From: Gordoniibacillus chartarius
Lineage (GTDB): Bacteria; Bacillota; Bacilli; Paenibacillales; NBRC-103111
Direction: 5' to 3'
DNA length: 64,000 nt
NCBI RefSeq assembly: GCF_042432825.1
Contig: NZ_JBHLWN010000102.1
Span: 35,667 to 99,666 of the forward strand
The position numbers were made by a program, and so were the translations under genes. Each line of letters begins with the position of its first letter. Positions within the stretch are counted from its first letter, which is position 1. Of this stretch, positions 1 to 8,187 are shown piece after piece. The notes under the pieces are model-generated. The model saw nothing but the letters and a program-made list of their open reading frames with translations, had not been told where the DNA came from and made no database searches.

Positions 1-1019
1 TCTCCCGCCGATTCTATGAGAATCCGGATCAGTTTGCAGATGCGTTCGCTCGCGCGTGGTTCAAACTCACACACCGCGACATGGGACCTCGCGCAAGATA
101 TCTGGGCCCGGAAGTTCCTGAAGAAGTGCTGATCTGGCAAGATCCTGTTCCAGCTGTCGATTATGAATTAACGGATACAGAAGTGGCAGAGCTGAAAGCA
201 AAGCTTCTGGAGTCCGGTCTTACCGTCAGCGAGCTGGTCACAACGGCTTGGGCTTCCGCCAGCACCTTCCGCGGCTCCGACATGCGCGGCGGCGCGAACG
301 GCGCCCGCATCCGTCTTGCTCCGCAGAAGGACTGGGAAGTGAACGAACCGCAGCAGCTTTCCAAAGTACTTGCGACACTCGAATCGATTCAAGCTGGCTT
401 GGAGAAAAAAGTCAGCATGGCCGATTTGATTGTACTAGGCGGCAGCGCCGCAGTAGAGAAAGCTGCACGAGATGCAGGCTTTGATGTAACCGTTCCTTTC
501 GCTCCCGGTCGCGGCGATGCAAGCCAAGAGCAAACCGATGTGGACAGCTTTGCCGTTCTGGAGCCGGTCGCCGACGGTTTCCGCAACTATCAGAAGAAGC
601 AGTACAGCGTAAGTTCCGCAGAGCTCCTCGTAGACAAAGCACAGCTGCTCAACCTTACTGCACCTGAAATGACCGTACTTGTCGGCGGCATGCGTGTTCT
701 GGGCACAAACTTCGGCGGTACATCACACGGCGTATTCACCGATCGTGCAGGCATGCTAACGAACGACTTCTTTGTGAACGTGCTGGATATGGGCATCCAG
801 TGGAAGCCAGCAGAAGGAGGCGTATTCGAAGGACGCGACCGCAAGACAGGTGAAGTCGTGCGTACGGCGACTACGGTTGACCTCGTGTTCGGTTCAAACT
901 CCGTTCTGCGCGCTATTGCTGAGGTTTATGCTCAGGACGATAACCAAGAGAAGTTTGTGCGTGACTTTATTGCTGCATGGGTCAAGGTCATGAATGCAGA
1001 CCGGTTCGACCTTAGATAA
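1..1019 (+). CDS. katG: Catalase-peroxidase, C-terminal part (5' end outside window)
   Basis: The reading frame is open from base 3 at the window edge, so the start and the N-terminal peroxidase domain with its distal heme residues lie upstream. What is visible is the inter-domain segment FKLTHRDMGPRARYLGP followed by the whole C-terminal, non-heme-binding peroxidase-like domain, ending DRFDLR. The Arg in RARYLGP (codon 96-98) aligns, by counting back from the C-terminus, with the mobile arginine switch (Arg418 in M. tuberculosis KatG) needed for catalase activity. KatG decomposes hydrogen peroxide in the cytoplasm. A perfect hairpin terminator follows 33 nt after the stop. Nothing looks disrupted in the visible part. 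Identification is secure; completeness of the gene cannot be judged here. Confidence 0.97.
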   Translation, partial: SRRFYENPDQFADAFARAWFKLTHRDMGPRARYLGPEVPEEVLIWQDPVPAVDYELTDTEVAELKAKLLESGLTVSELVTTAWASASTFRGSDMRGGANGARIRLAPQKDWEVNEPQQLSKVLATLESIQAGLEKKVSMADLIVLGGSAAVEKAARDAGFDVTVPFAPGRGDASQEQTDVDSFAVLEPVADGFRNYQKKQYSVSSAELLVDKAQLLNLTAPEMTVLVGGMRVLGTNFGGTSHGVFTDRAGMLTNDFFVNVLDMGIQWKPAEGGVFEGRDRKTGEVVRTATTVDLVFGSNSVLRAIAEVYAQDDNQEKFVRDFIAAWVKVMNADRFDLR

Positions 1020-1051
1020 CCGCTGAACCAGCTCATCTGAATATGGCAAAG

Positions 1052-1092
1052 CAAAGAGCAGTGTTTGTTATTTCGATACTGCTCTTTGTTTT
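1052..1092 (+). terminator. Rho-independent terminator of katG
   Basis: A perfect 11-bp inverted repeat (CAAAGAGCAGT at 1052-1062, ACTGCTCTTTG at 1078-1088) with a 15-nt loop is followed directly by TTTT. It sits just after the katG stop. Confidence 0.85.
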
Positions 1093-1165
1093 CGAATGAT
1101 TCCGATCTGATATTCGACTGAAAGTGAGAGTCAGGAAAGCTAATGAACTCCCGATAAGACGACGA

Positions 1166-1194
1166 AACATCGCCTGCTTTGGTGATGTTTTTTT
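1166..1194 (+). terminator. Second hairpin with T-run after katG
   Basis: AACATCGCC (1166-1174) pairs with GGTGATGTT (1181-1189), with one G-U pair and a 6-nt loop, followed by five T residues. It has terminator form on the plus strand. No second gene precedes it, so it may back up the katG terminator or end a short RNA. Confidence 0.5.
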
Positions 1195-1276
1195 GTGCAG
1201 GAATGGGGAACACGTAACGTCATGTTTTATACTAAAGTTACCGGTAAACAGATGCGCAACTTATTAGGAGATGATT

Positions 1277-1529
1277 ATGAAGCGGCTTTGGAAGGCGGGA
1301 GAACTTGCTAAGCTTACGGGACTCACGATACGGACATTGAGAGTTTACGATCAGATCGGCCTGTGGCTCGCCATCGACGCATTCCGATTCGGGGCACAGG
1401 CAGTATAACGAAGCCGACCAATCGAGATTGCAGCGAATTTTGTCGTTAAAGGAGCTGGGCTTATCGCTGGAGGAGATCAAATCGGACTCTCGCCGGCTTG
1501 CGGATCGGCTGCTGCTTGCTGTGCGATAG
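1277..1529 (+). pseudogene. MerR-family regulator remnant, frameshifted and truncated
   Basis: ATG at 1277 has TAGGAG six bases upstream. The first frame reads a MerR winged-helix start (WKAGELAKLTGLTIRTLRVYDQIGL) and then hits TAA at 1406. Moving by one base near 1363-1368 restores the family sequence (SPSTHSDSGHRQYNEAD, then LQRILSLKELGLSLEEIKS), which runs to TAG at 1527. One extra base around CTGTGGCTCG explains the break. Even after repair the product would be about 84 residues, covering only the DNA-binding and early dimerisation region without an effector domain. Upstream, around 1235-1248, AAAGTTACCGGTAAAC contains the dyad GTTACCGGTAAAC, possibly its old operator. Confidence 0.8.
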
Positions 1530-1570
1530 CCTTAACCCGTTCCGCGAAAGAGGCGGGCCCTCACTACCGA

Positions 1571-1602
1571 AATAAAAAAATGGTTACCCGTTAAAGGTAA
1601 CC
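1571..1602 (-). terminator. Terminator of the DJ-1/PfpI gene
   Basis: Perfect inverted repeat GGTTACC (1582-1588) / GGTAACC (1596-1602) with a 7-nt loop. On the minus strand it is followed by a T-rich run (complement of AATAAAAAAA, 1571-1580), 12 nt after the stop of the minus-strand gene. Confidence 0.8.
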
Positions 1603-1613
1603 AATAATTAATC

Positions 1614-2189
1614 TTATTGAGCGGTATGGGTAGCATTCACAAGCCGCAGGAACTCCCGCATGAAGCCCGGCAAATCAGGCCACGCATGGCCGGATACGAG
1701 TTGTCCATCGACATGCAGCGTGCCTTCCGCGTATCGGGCGCCCAAGCGTTCGACGTCGAGGCGGCAAGCGTTGTAGGCAGCCATCGTTCGTCCCTCGAAG
1801 TAGGCCGTATCCTGCAGCGAGGCGAATACTTGCACTGCATGGCAGATGGCGCCGACTGGCTTATTTTCCTCAAGGAAATGACGAAGTATCCGCGGCAGAT
1901 GCTCATTCGAGCGAATATATTCCGGCGCGCGCCCGCCAGGGATGACGACGCCGGCGTATTCCGATGGTTCCACATCCGCGAATGCAATATGCGCTTGAAG
2001 CAGATGGGCAGGCTTTTCGGTGTACGTCTCCCAGCCTTCCACGAAATCATGGACGACGGTGTGAAGCGTTTTCTTGGATGGAGCGGCGATAACCGCTTCG
2101 TACCCTTCCTCTTGAATCCGGAAGTAAGGGTAGTATACCTCCAATACCTCTGCTGCGTCGCCGGTCACCAAGAGAATTTTCTTCGACAT
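1614..2189 (-). CDS. DJ-1/PfpI family protein
   Basis: 191 residues, the usual length of a single-domain class I glutamine-amidotransferase-like protein. The fold is recognisable from the N-terminal strand KKILLVTGDAAEVLEVYYP with a conserved acidic residue at about Glu14, the GGRAPEYIR loop at 85-93, and the nucleophile elbow GAICHAVQ with Cys116-His117. Members act as glyoxalase/deglycase-type stress enzymes, chaperones or peptidases; the exact activity cannot be read from sequence. It is monocistronic with its own terminator and sits near katG, but on the other strand. It is cytosolic, with no signal peptide. Confidence 0.85.
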   Translation of the reverse strand: MSKKILLVTGDAAEVLEVYYPYFRIQEEGYEAVIAAPSKKTLHTVVHDFVEGWETYTEKPAHLLQAHIAFADVEPSEYAGVVIPGGRAPEYIRSNEHLPRILRHFLEENKPVGAICHAVQVFASLQDTAYFEGRTMAAYNACRLDVERLGARYAEGTLHVDGQLVSGHAWPDLPGFMREFLRLVNATHTAQ

Positions 2190-2320
2190 GTAATCACTCT
2201 CCCAATAAAGTGTGTGCCGAATGCAAAAAATCCGTTCCGTTTCAAGATGTGAGCAGTAACTGCCAGGAAAATGTTACCATACAAAATGCTCTTTGAGAAT
2301 CGTACTTTTGAACTGTCATT

Positions 2321-3859
2321 TCATGTATAAATTTTTCTGCTCTTCCGGCTCCAGGCTTTAGTCAAGGACAGGGCGGCGAAGTAGGCCAGCATCGAGAAGC
2401 CGATGGAACCGACGGTTTTCCACAGCATGGAAAGGCTCAAACCATCGAAGTACCGGATCGCCCCTTGCCCGCAAAAAACCATCACAATCATGGCGAAAAA
2501 AACAGTCACATAGGGGCGGATGTCCCAGTAAAACCCGATGCTGCCGGAGATCGAGTAGAAGTTGAGCAGCGCGATCAGCACAATACTGAGGCCCAGCGCA
2601 AAAGCGATTCCAACAATGCCGAAATGGCTGCCTAGTATGTAGATTGCTGCAACCTTGAACGCTGTGGCAATAACATAGTTCCAAAGGGTGGCATTCGCAC
2701 GGCCGAGCCCTAGCAGTATGGCATGCAGCGGCGCATCGAAATAATGAAGGAAAAACATGGGCGCCAGGATCTTCAGCAGCAGGCCGGCTTCCGGCGCGTC
2801 ATAGATAATGGTGGTGAGCGGTGCGGCCCAAACGTACAGGATGACGGTGGCCGGCGCCCCGATGATAAGGCCTAAGCGCAAAGCTTGCTCCATTCTTTCG
2901 TGCATTAACAGGCTGTTCTTATTCGCTGCTGCTTCACTGATGGCCGGAATGAGGGCGGTGGACAGGGACTGGGTGATGAAGCTGGGCATGAAGAGAAGCG
3001 GGAAGGCATATCCGGCGATCATGCCGAACTGTTTGGTAGCCATGTCCGTGCCTATGCCCGCAGCGGCAAGGCTGGTCGTAATAAGCAGCGGCTGAAAGGC
3101 GCCATAGAGGGAATGAACCACACCATTACCGGTAGTCGGCAAGCCTATCCGAAGCAGCTCGAAGAGGGTCGATCGGCCCTTCCGAAGATGGGCGGCCCAA
3201 GTCTCTCCCGGCAGTTTCACCTCCCCGTGCAGCTTGTAGCTGGCAAGCAGAAACAGCAGACTGAAGCTCTCGCTCACCACCGATGCGGCCATAGCGCCTG
3301 CAGCCGCATAGGCAACGCCGTAGGGCAGCAGTACGTGCACCAAGGCCAGCACACATGCGATCTGTACGGTGTTCTCCAAAACATCGGAGGCGGCGATGGC
3401 GTGCATCCGCTGCTTCCCGCGGAAGTATCCCTTCAGCACCGCCGATACGGCAACGATAGGCGCAATCGGCGTGATCGCAAGCATGGCGTAATACGCGCGC
3501 TCGTCGCTGAGCAGGACGGAGGCGATCCATTCCGAGCCGAGCAGGGAGAAGGTCGTCAGTGTGACACTCAGGAAGCCCGTAACGAACAGAGAGACGTGCA
3601 GGATTCTTCTTATCTTGACCCGGTCTCCCCGGGCATCGGCCTCAGCGACCAGCTTGGAGATCGCGACCGGCAGTCCCAGCTCCGTAATCGTGATGACTAA
3701 CGGAACCAGGGGATGCGCCATCATCAACAAGCCGATTCCTTCCGCACCCAGCACCCTGGCTACGAACATTCCGCTGATGAAGCCTAGTATGCGGTTGATA
3801 AACGCGGCGACGGACAAGAAGACCGTTCCTCTAATGAACGCTTGCGAAGGTTGCGGCAT
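2321..3859 (-). CDS. spoVB: SpoVB-like polysaccharide/lipid flippase (MOP superfamily)
   Basis: 512 residues with about 14 hydrophobic segments and no cleavable signal. The N-terminus (FIRGTVFLSVAAFINRILGF, then ARVLGAEGIGLLMMAHP and ELGLPVAISKLVAEA) matches the SpoVB/YtgP/YkvU branch of the MATE-like MVF transporters, and the length is close to B. subtilis SpoVB. SpoVB is needed for spore cortex synthesis and is thought to move lipid-linked precursors across the membrane. AGGAGG lies about 12 nt before the chosen ATG. The gene stands alone on the minus strand. The family is clear, but paralogues are common in Paenibacillus, so orthology with spoVB is likely rather than certain. Confidence 0.8.
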   Translation of the reverse strand: MPQPSQAFIRGTVFLSVAAFINRILGFISGMFVARVLGAEGIGLLMMAHPLVPLVITITELGLPVAISKLVAEADARGDRVKIRRILHVSLFVTGFLSVTLTTFSLLGSEWIASVLLSDERAYYAMLAITPIAPIVAVSAVLKGYFRGKQRMHAIAASDVLENTVQIACVLALVHVLLPYGVAYAAAGAMAASVVSESFSLLFLLASYKLHGEVKLPGETWAAHLRKGRSTLFELLRIGLPTTGNGVVHSLYGAFQPLLITTSLAAAGIGTDMATKQFGMIAGYAFPLLFMPSFITQSLSTALIPAISEAAANKNSLLMHERMEQALRLGLIIGAPATVILYVWAAPLTTIIYDAPEAGLLLKILAPMFFLHYFDAPLHAILLGLGRANATLWNYVIATAFKVAAIYILGSHFGIVGIAFALGLSIVLIALLNFYSISGSIGFYWDIRPYVTVFFAMIVMVFCGQGAIRYFDGLSLSMLWKTVGSIGFSMLAYFAALSLTKAWSRKSRKIYT

Positions 3860-4011
3860 TGGGCATCATGTCCTCCTGTAGATCAAATACTATCATTGTA
3901 TTTCACCTTTCGGAAAAACATGAGAACAAGCCACACGTCTACCGGAAGTTATCCAATTTCGCCTCAACAACATGAGGGGTAAGCAGAAGAGGGTTGCCAA
4001 CAAAAAATATT

Positions 4012-4063
4012 GAACTAGTCGTTCCGAAATATACTGGACTAATCATTCCTGAAATTATATACT
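4012..4063 (+). promoter_or_regulatory. Promoter of the TetR gene with two operator-like repeats
   Basis: GAACTAGTCGTTCC (4012-4025) and GGACTAATCATTCC (4036-4049) match at 11 of 14 positions, differ only by transitions and lie 24 bp apart. A plausible promoter is TGGACT (4035-4040), 17 nt, TATACT (4058-4063), so the second repeat covers the -35 and spacer. A related palindrome lies before the neighbouring MFS gene. This fits autoregulation by the downstream TetR protein (inference). Confidence 0.55.
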
Positions 4064-4092
4064 GTAACTATCGAAACGGGGGAGGGAGCGCA

Positions 4093-4668
4093 ATGGGACG
4101 GCATAAAGAGTTTGACAAAGAAGCGGTGCTTCATAAAGCGATGCTTGTTTTTTGGAAGAAAGGCTACGAAGCGGCAAGCATTCCCGAATTGTTGGAAGCC
4201 ATGGAGTTAAGCAGATCCAGTCTGTACGAAACGTTCGGAGACAAACAAACGCTTTATATCGAGGCAATCAACCAGTACAAGAAATGGAGACAAGCCAAAA
4301 GGGACGTCCTCGTCCATGCGACTTCCGCCAAATCGGGAATCCGGCAGTACTTCGAGCTGCAAATCGATTCCGCTTTAGACAGCGAATCACCGGGGGGCTG
4401 TTTGATAACCAATGCTGCAGTTGGCATGGACTCGCCGGATGAGCAGCTGAATACGCTGATCAGGGAGCGGTTTGACGAGTTGGAGAAATCGTTCTACGAG
4501 CTGCTGCGCAAAGGGCAGGAGTCGGCGGAAATCTCCCCGGAGAAAGATATCAAGTCGTTGGCGCATTTGCTCTTAAACCTGAATCATAGCATCAACATCG
4601 TTGCAAAGGTGCAGGGTAACCGCAGCAAGATACAGCAGATGATAGATTTGGTGATGGAAATGCTATAA
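4093..4668 (+). CDS. TetR/AcrR-family transcriptional repressor
   Basis: 191 residues from ATG 4093, which follows a GGGGGAGGG ribosome site; an open frame extending further upstream lacks such a site. The N-terminal TetR helix-turn-helix is clear (KEAVLHKAMLVFWKKGYEAASIPELLEAMELSRSSLYETFGDKQTLY), followed by the helical ligand-binding domain typical of the C-terminal TetR_C_16-like group (ESPGGCLITNAAVG). The stop codon is followed 65 nt later by an MFS exporter on the same strand, a standard drug-responsive repressor/pump pair. Related operator-like sequences lie upstream of both genes. The inducer is unknown. Confidence 0.92.
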   Translation: MGRHKEFDKEAVLHKAMLVFWKKGYEAASIPELLEAMELSRSSLYETFGDKQTLYIEAINQYKKWRQAKRDVLVHATSAKSGIRQYFELQIDSALDSESPGGCLITNAAVGMDSPDEQLNTLIRERFDELEKSFYELLRKGQESAEISPEKDIKSLAHLLLNLNHSINIVAKVQGNRSKIQQMIDLVMEML

Positions 4669-4688
4669 TGCATTTTCACGCACATACC

Positions 4689-4702
4689 GGAACGATCGTT
4701 CC
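4689..4702 (+). promoter_or_regulatory. Palindromic operator-like site before the MFS gene
   Basis: GGAACGATCGTTCC is a perfect 14-bp palindrome lying between the tetR stop and the MFS ribosome site. Its right half TCGTTCC is identical to that of the site at 4012-4025. It is probably bound by the adjacent TetR protein. Confidence 0.5.
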
Positions 4703-4733
4703 AATAAAACCTATTCACCGAGGAGTGTTTTGT

Positions 4734-5930
4734 ATGCAATCCGCTTCAATTCCAAGCGCAGAGAAATCGGTTTCGGCATCGCTGATTTTTATCCTTGCAG
4801 CCGCATGCGGCATCATCGCGGCAAATCTTTATTATGCCCAGCCGCTTGTAGGTCCGATCGGTTCGAGCTTAGGGCTCTCCTCCGGGACAGCAGCGCTTAT
4901 CGTTACGCTGGCCCAAGTCGGTTACGGGATCGGCTTGTTATTTATCGTACCTCTAGGAGACATCTTTGAAAATCGCAAGCTGATCGTTTCGTTATTGCTC
5001 ATCACTGCCGTCGTTTTGACTATTGCCGCAATGGTCAAAAGCGCCGCTCTGTTCCTTAGCGCCTCGCTTGTTATCGGGGTAGGTTCCGTTGCAGCACAAA
5101 GCCTTGTGCCATATGCGGCTCATCTTTCGCCTGAAGCCGTGCGCGGCCGCAATGTGGGCAGCGTAATGAGCGGGCTGCTGCTGGGGATTATGCTCGCTCG
5201 TCCCATTTCAAGCCTGGTGGCGGAATATTTGGGCTGGCACGCCGTATATTTTATCTCCGCGGCATTGATTTTTATACTGGCTGTTGTATTGGCAAAGGCG
5301 CTGCCCGCAAGGCGGCCATCGACAGCAACAGCTTACCCGGCGCTGCTGCATTCCATGCTGCATCTGCTGAAGACGACGCCGTCTTTGCGGCGAAGGGCGA
5401 TTTATCATGCATGTGTTTTCGGTACATTCAGTTTGTTCTGGACAACGGTTCCGTTGGTACTCACAGGTCCGGCGTTTCATTTTACCCAGAAGGAGGTCGC
5501 TCTCTTTGCCTTAATCGGGGTAGTGGGGGCAATTGCGGCGCCGGTGGCGGGCCGAATGGCGGATCGTGGTTGGGTTCGCTCGGCGACAGGCTGGGCACTC
5601 GCCATCGTCATCATATCCGGACTGCTTCCCTTGCTGGTTCCGTTAGGCTCCGCATTCTCGTTATCCCTCCTCGTTGCTGCGGCCATTTTACTCGATATGG
5701 GCGTGTCCGCCAATCTGGTGCTCGGGCAGCGGGTAATCTTCTCATTGGGGGCGGAAATACGCAGCCGGCTTAACGGCTTGTATATGGCCATCTTCTTTGT
5801 CGGGGGAGCTGTCGGCTCGGCGGCAGGGGGCTGGGCTTACGGGGCTGCGGGCTGGGAAGCGGCGTTGCTGATCGGGATCGTCTTACCGGCCATCGCTTTG
5901 GTATATTATGCGACAGAGTATAGAAGGTAA
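4734..5930 (+). CDS. MFS transporter (drug efflux, DHA1-like)
   Basis: 398 residues from ATG 4734, preceded by AGGAG at 4721-4725; an overlapping upstream ATG at 4668 lacks a ribosome site. Twelve hydrophobic segments are visible. Motif A-like LGDIFENRKLI follows the second segment, and RSRLNGLYMAIFFVGGAVGSAAGG resembles segments 10-11 of the family. Cytoplasmic-membrane proton-driven export of a toxic compound is the likely role, under the adjacent TetR repressor. The substrate cannot be predicted. A hairpin terminator follows 57 nt downstream. Confidence 0.9.
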   Translation: MQSASIPSAEKSVSASLIFILAAACGIIAANLYYAQPLVGPIGSSLGLSSGTAALIVTLAQVGYGIGLLFIVPLGDIFENRKLIVSLLLITAVVLTIAAMVKSAALFLSASLVIGVGSVAAQSLVPYAAHLSPEAVRGRNVGSVMSGLLLGIMLARPISSLVAEYLGWHAVYFISAALIFILAVVLAKALPARRPSTATAYPALLHSMLHLLKTTPSLRRRAIYHACVFGTFSLFWTTVPLVLTGPAFHFTQKEVALFALIGVVGAIAAPVAGRMADRGWVRSATGWALAIVIISGLLPLLVPLGSAFSLSLLVAAAILLDMGVSANLVLGQRVIFSLGAEIRSRLNGLYMAIFFVGGAVGSAAGGWAYGAAGWEAALLIGIVLPAIALVYYATEYRR

Positions 5931-5986
5931 CCTTCCGGGTTGTTTATTTCAATGCCTATTCCGTTGACGATATATTATTCTAAGAG

Positions 5987-6030
5987 GCTGTCCCCGAAAC
6001 AAATATGTGTCTGTTCGGGGGACAGCTCTT
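5987..6030 (+). terminator. Terminator of the tetR-MFS unit
   Basis: GCTGTCCCCGAA (5987-5998) pairs with TTCGGGGGACAGC (6014-6026) with one bulged G, followed by TCTTTC. Confidence 0.7.
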
Positions 6031-6111
6031 TCATGTTTAATGGCGCACTCGCTGAAGATTCACATTGAATTCACCCATAGTTCAAAGAATGTAAGTAATA
6101 TACGATGCCCC

Positions 6112-6163
6112 AAAAGCCATGCATCCTTGCCGTGTGACCCGCCGCCGGAAGCATGGCTTTTTT
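6112..6163. terminator. Strong hairpin between convergent MFS genes
   Basis: A perfect 11-bp stem, AAAAGCCATGC (6112-6122) / GCATGGCTTTT (6151-6161), runs into six T residues on the plus strand. On the minus strand it also leaves four T residues, 14 nt beyond the stop of the DHA2 gene, so it can serve both directions. Confidence 0.7.
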
Positions 6164-6175
6164 GTATAACGAGGC

Positions 6176-7621
6176 TCAGGAATGCGAAGCCGAACGCTTG
6201 TCCTCCGTCCGGCGGAATCGGCCCAAAGAGACTGCCAAGGCCAGCAAGCAGACGAACAGTGCTACCCAGAATACAAAATGGAGAGCACCAAGCATTTGCA
6301 GCGGATCGGACGCCGCGGCATCCCCGCCGAGCATATGCAGATGCGTAGTATACAAGGAGACGGATACCGAGATGCCTAACACCATGCCGATATTGCGCAC
6401 CAAAGCATTCAGGCCTCCGGCTGTCCCAAGCTTCGGTTTCGGGGCGGCTCCCATCACGCTGGCGTTGTTCGGCGATTGGAACAAGCCGCTGCCCAGACCG
6501 AAGATGGCGAGGTGCAAGCCAACCACCCAAGCGCTTTCGTGAACGGTCAACGTACTTAGAAGGCCGAAGCCGATGGCGTTCAATACGAGCCCGGCCGTCG
6601 TCAGAGCATTCGGTCCGATCTTATCCGACAGCCAGCCGGAGAAGGGAGCGACGACCGCCATCGTGAGCGGGTACATCATCATCGTATAGCCGGTGTGCTC
6701 CGGTGTGAAATGCAGTACATTTTCCATATAGAAAGGCATCATGACGTTGACGAAGAACATGGCGACGAAGCTCAATAGAGCAGTCATATTGCCGATGCGA
6801 AACGCACGGATGCGATAAAGACTGAAATCCAGCATCGGCTGCTTCAGCCTCACCTCCCAGCGATAGAAGCACAGCAGAATCACGAAGGAAACCAGAAGCA
6901 CTCCGATTGTTAGCGGCGAGGTCCAGCCCCATTCGTTGCCATTGGATATGGTGTACAGGAACGATACCATTCCGACGATGAACAAAGCGGAGCCGGCAAA
7001 ATCAAACCCTTTGCTCCTTTCCTGCACTTGATCCTTCGGCAGCAGGAACGATCCGGCGATACAGGCGATAATGCCGATCGGGATGTTGATCCAGAAGATG
7101 GTGGGCCAGCCGAAGCGATCGACCAATATCCCGCCGATACCGGGGCCTGTCAGCGAGCCCAAAGAGACGACCGTACCGACGATGCCCATGGCCCGTCCGC
7201 GCTCCTTCGCCGGAAACACATCGGCAACGATGGCCTGGCTGTTGGACATAAGGCACGAGGCGCCGATCGCCTGCACGATTCTGGAAACAATCAGGACGCC
7301 CAGCGTCTGGGATAAGCCGCAGAAGGCCGAGCCCAGCGCAAACACAATGAATCCGTAATTATAAACGCGGCTTCTTCCGATCAAATCGGAAATCTTCCCC
7401 ATAATCGGCAGCGTAGCGCAGATTGTGAGCAGGTACGCTGTCAGCACCCATTGAACCGTATGGATCGGCGCTTGCAGCTCGCTGGACATGGTAGGCAGTG
7501 CAACATTCGCTATGCTGCCGTCGAGCGTGGCCATGAAGGTCCCCAGCGAGACATTGGCCAGAACGACCCATCTGTTGGAAGGGACAGGTTCAGCAGAGGA
7601 AACGTGCGGGTTACGGCTCAA
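6176..7621 (-). CDS. DHA2-family multidrug MFS transporter (EmrB/QacA type)
   Basis: About 481 residues, 14 predicted membrane segments. Family motifs are plain: LDGSIANVALPTM in segment 1, motif A GKISDLIGRSRVY between segments 2 and 3, and motif C GSLTGPGIGGILVDRFGW in segment 5. The chosen start is TTG at 7621 because AAGGAG (complement of 7631-7636) lies exactly 9 nt before it; an in-frame ATG at 7684 would add 21 residues but has no ribosome site. It should act as a proton-coupled drug exporter in the cytoplasmic membrane. No regulator gene is adjacent; a strong plus-strand promoter with paired operators lies about 220 bp upstream. Confidence 0.9.
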   Translation of the reverse strand: MSRNPHVSSAEPVPSNRWVVLANVSLGTFMATLDGSIANVALPTMSSELQAPIHTVQWVLTAYLLTICATLPIMGKISDLIGRSRVYNYGFIVFALGSAFCGLSQTLGVLIVSRIVQAIGASCLMSNSQAIVADVFPAKERGRAMGIVGTVVSLGSLTGPGIGGILVDRFGWPTIFWINIPIGIIACIAGSFLLPKDQVQERSKGFDFAGSALFIVGMVSFLYTISNGNEWGWTSPLTIGVLLVSFVILLCFYRWEVRLKQPMLDFSLYRIRAFRIGNMTALLSFVAMFFVNVMMPFYMENVLHFTPEHTGYTMMMYPLTMAVVAPFSGWLSDKIGPNALTTAGLVLNAIGFGLLSTLTVHESAWVVGLHLAIFGLGSGLFQSPNNASVMGAAPKPKLGTAGGLNALVRNIGMVLGISVSVSLYTTHLHMLGGDAAASDPLQMLGALHFVFWVALFVCLLALAVSLGRFRRTEDKRSASHS

Positions 7622-7843
7622 GACGATAAACTCCTTTGCGGCCCGGTCAGACGAATAAACCTTGGCATGATATGGGTTGGACATGTTTTGTCTATTTTAG
7701 GCCATACGATGTTCGTAATTCAAATTTATTCATCGACATTAGGTTCCCCAAATGAGGATTCTTATTATGTCAAACCCATACAAGATTTGAGGAGAATTAC
7801 GGTTACCGAATCGGGTTGAGAAGGACTTCCTCTAAAAATATGA

Positions 7844-7896
7844 TTGACATGACACCAATAGGTGTCCTATAATCAAAAACGACACCAAACGGTGGC
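7844..7896 (+). promoter_or_regulatory. Strong sigma-A-type promoter with two operators
   Basis: TTGACA (7844-7849), an 18-nt spacer and TATAAT (7868-7873) match consensus exactly. The spacer contains the perfect inverted repeat GACACC-AATA-GGTGTC (7851-7866). A near copy, GACACC-AAAC-GGTGGC (7881-7896), lies exactly 30 bp downstream over the likely transcription start. Such an arrangement means tight repression. The cognate repressor gene is not next to it. The first credible gene downstream is at 8188, leaving about 300 nt of leader (7885-8187) in which I see no convincing gene. Confidence 0.8.
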
Positions 7897-8187
7897 CGTT
7901 CTAAGTTTGTGATTTTGCAGCGTGAGTAGGGTTCACTTGGTACACACAGGGATTTTCTATACTATGACGGACACAGCCGCATCACATGCTGTCGCGGAAG
8001 ATTACGGCGTATTTGCACCATTTTTGGATCGATCTTCGAATCCTGCCTCTCTCCTCGTGGGCGTTACGTCCGAAGAACCGTATACTTTAAGAGGTGGTGA
8101 AATTAGCAGCAGTCCCTTGGTAATAATAAGTATGAGAAATATGGATTCCAGTAGTTACGAAATAAAGAGATACATGGAGGGAAGGAC

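Noticed and set aside
7622..7684. ATG start at 7684 for the DHA2 exporter
   Set aside because: No ribosome site precedes it, whereas TTG 7621 has AAGGAG at 9 nt and gives a normal family N-terminus.
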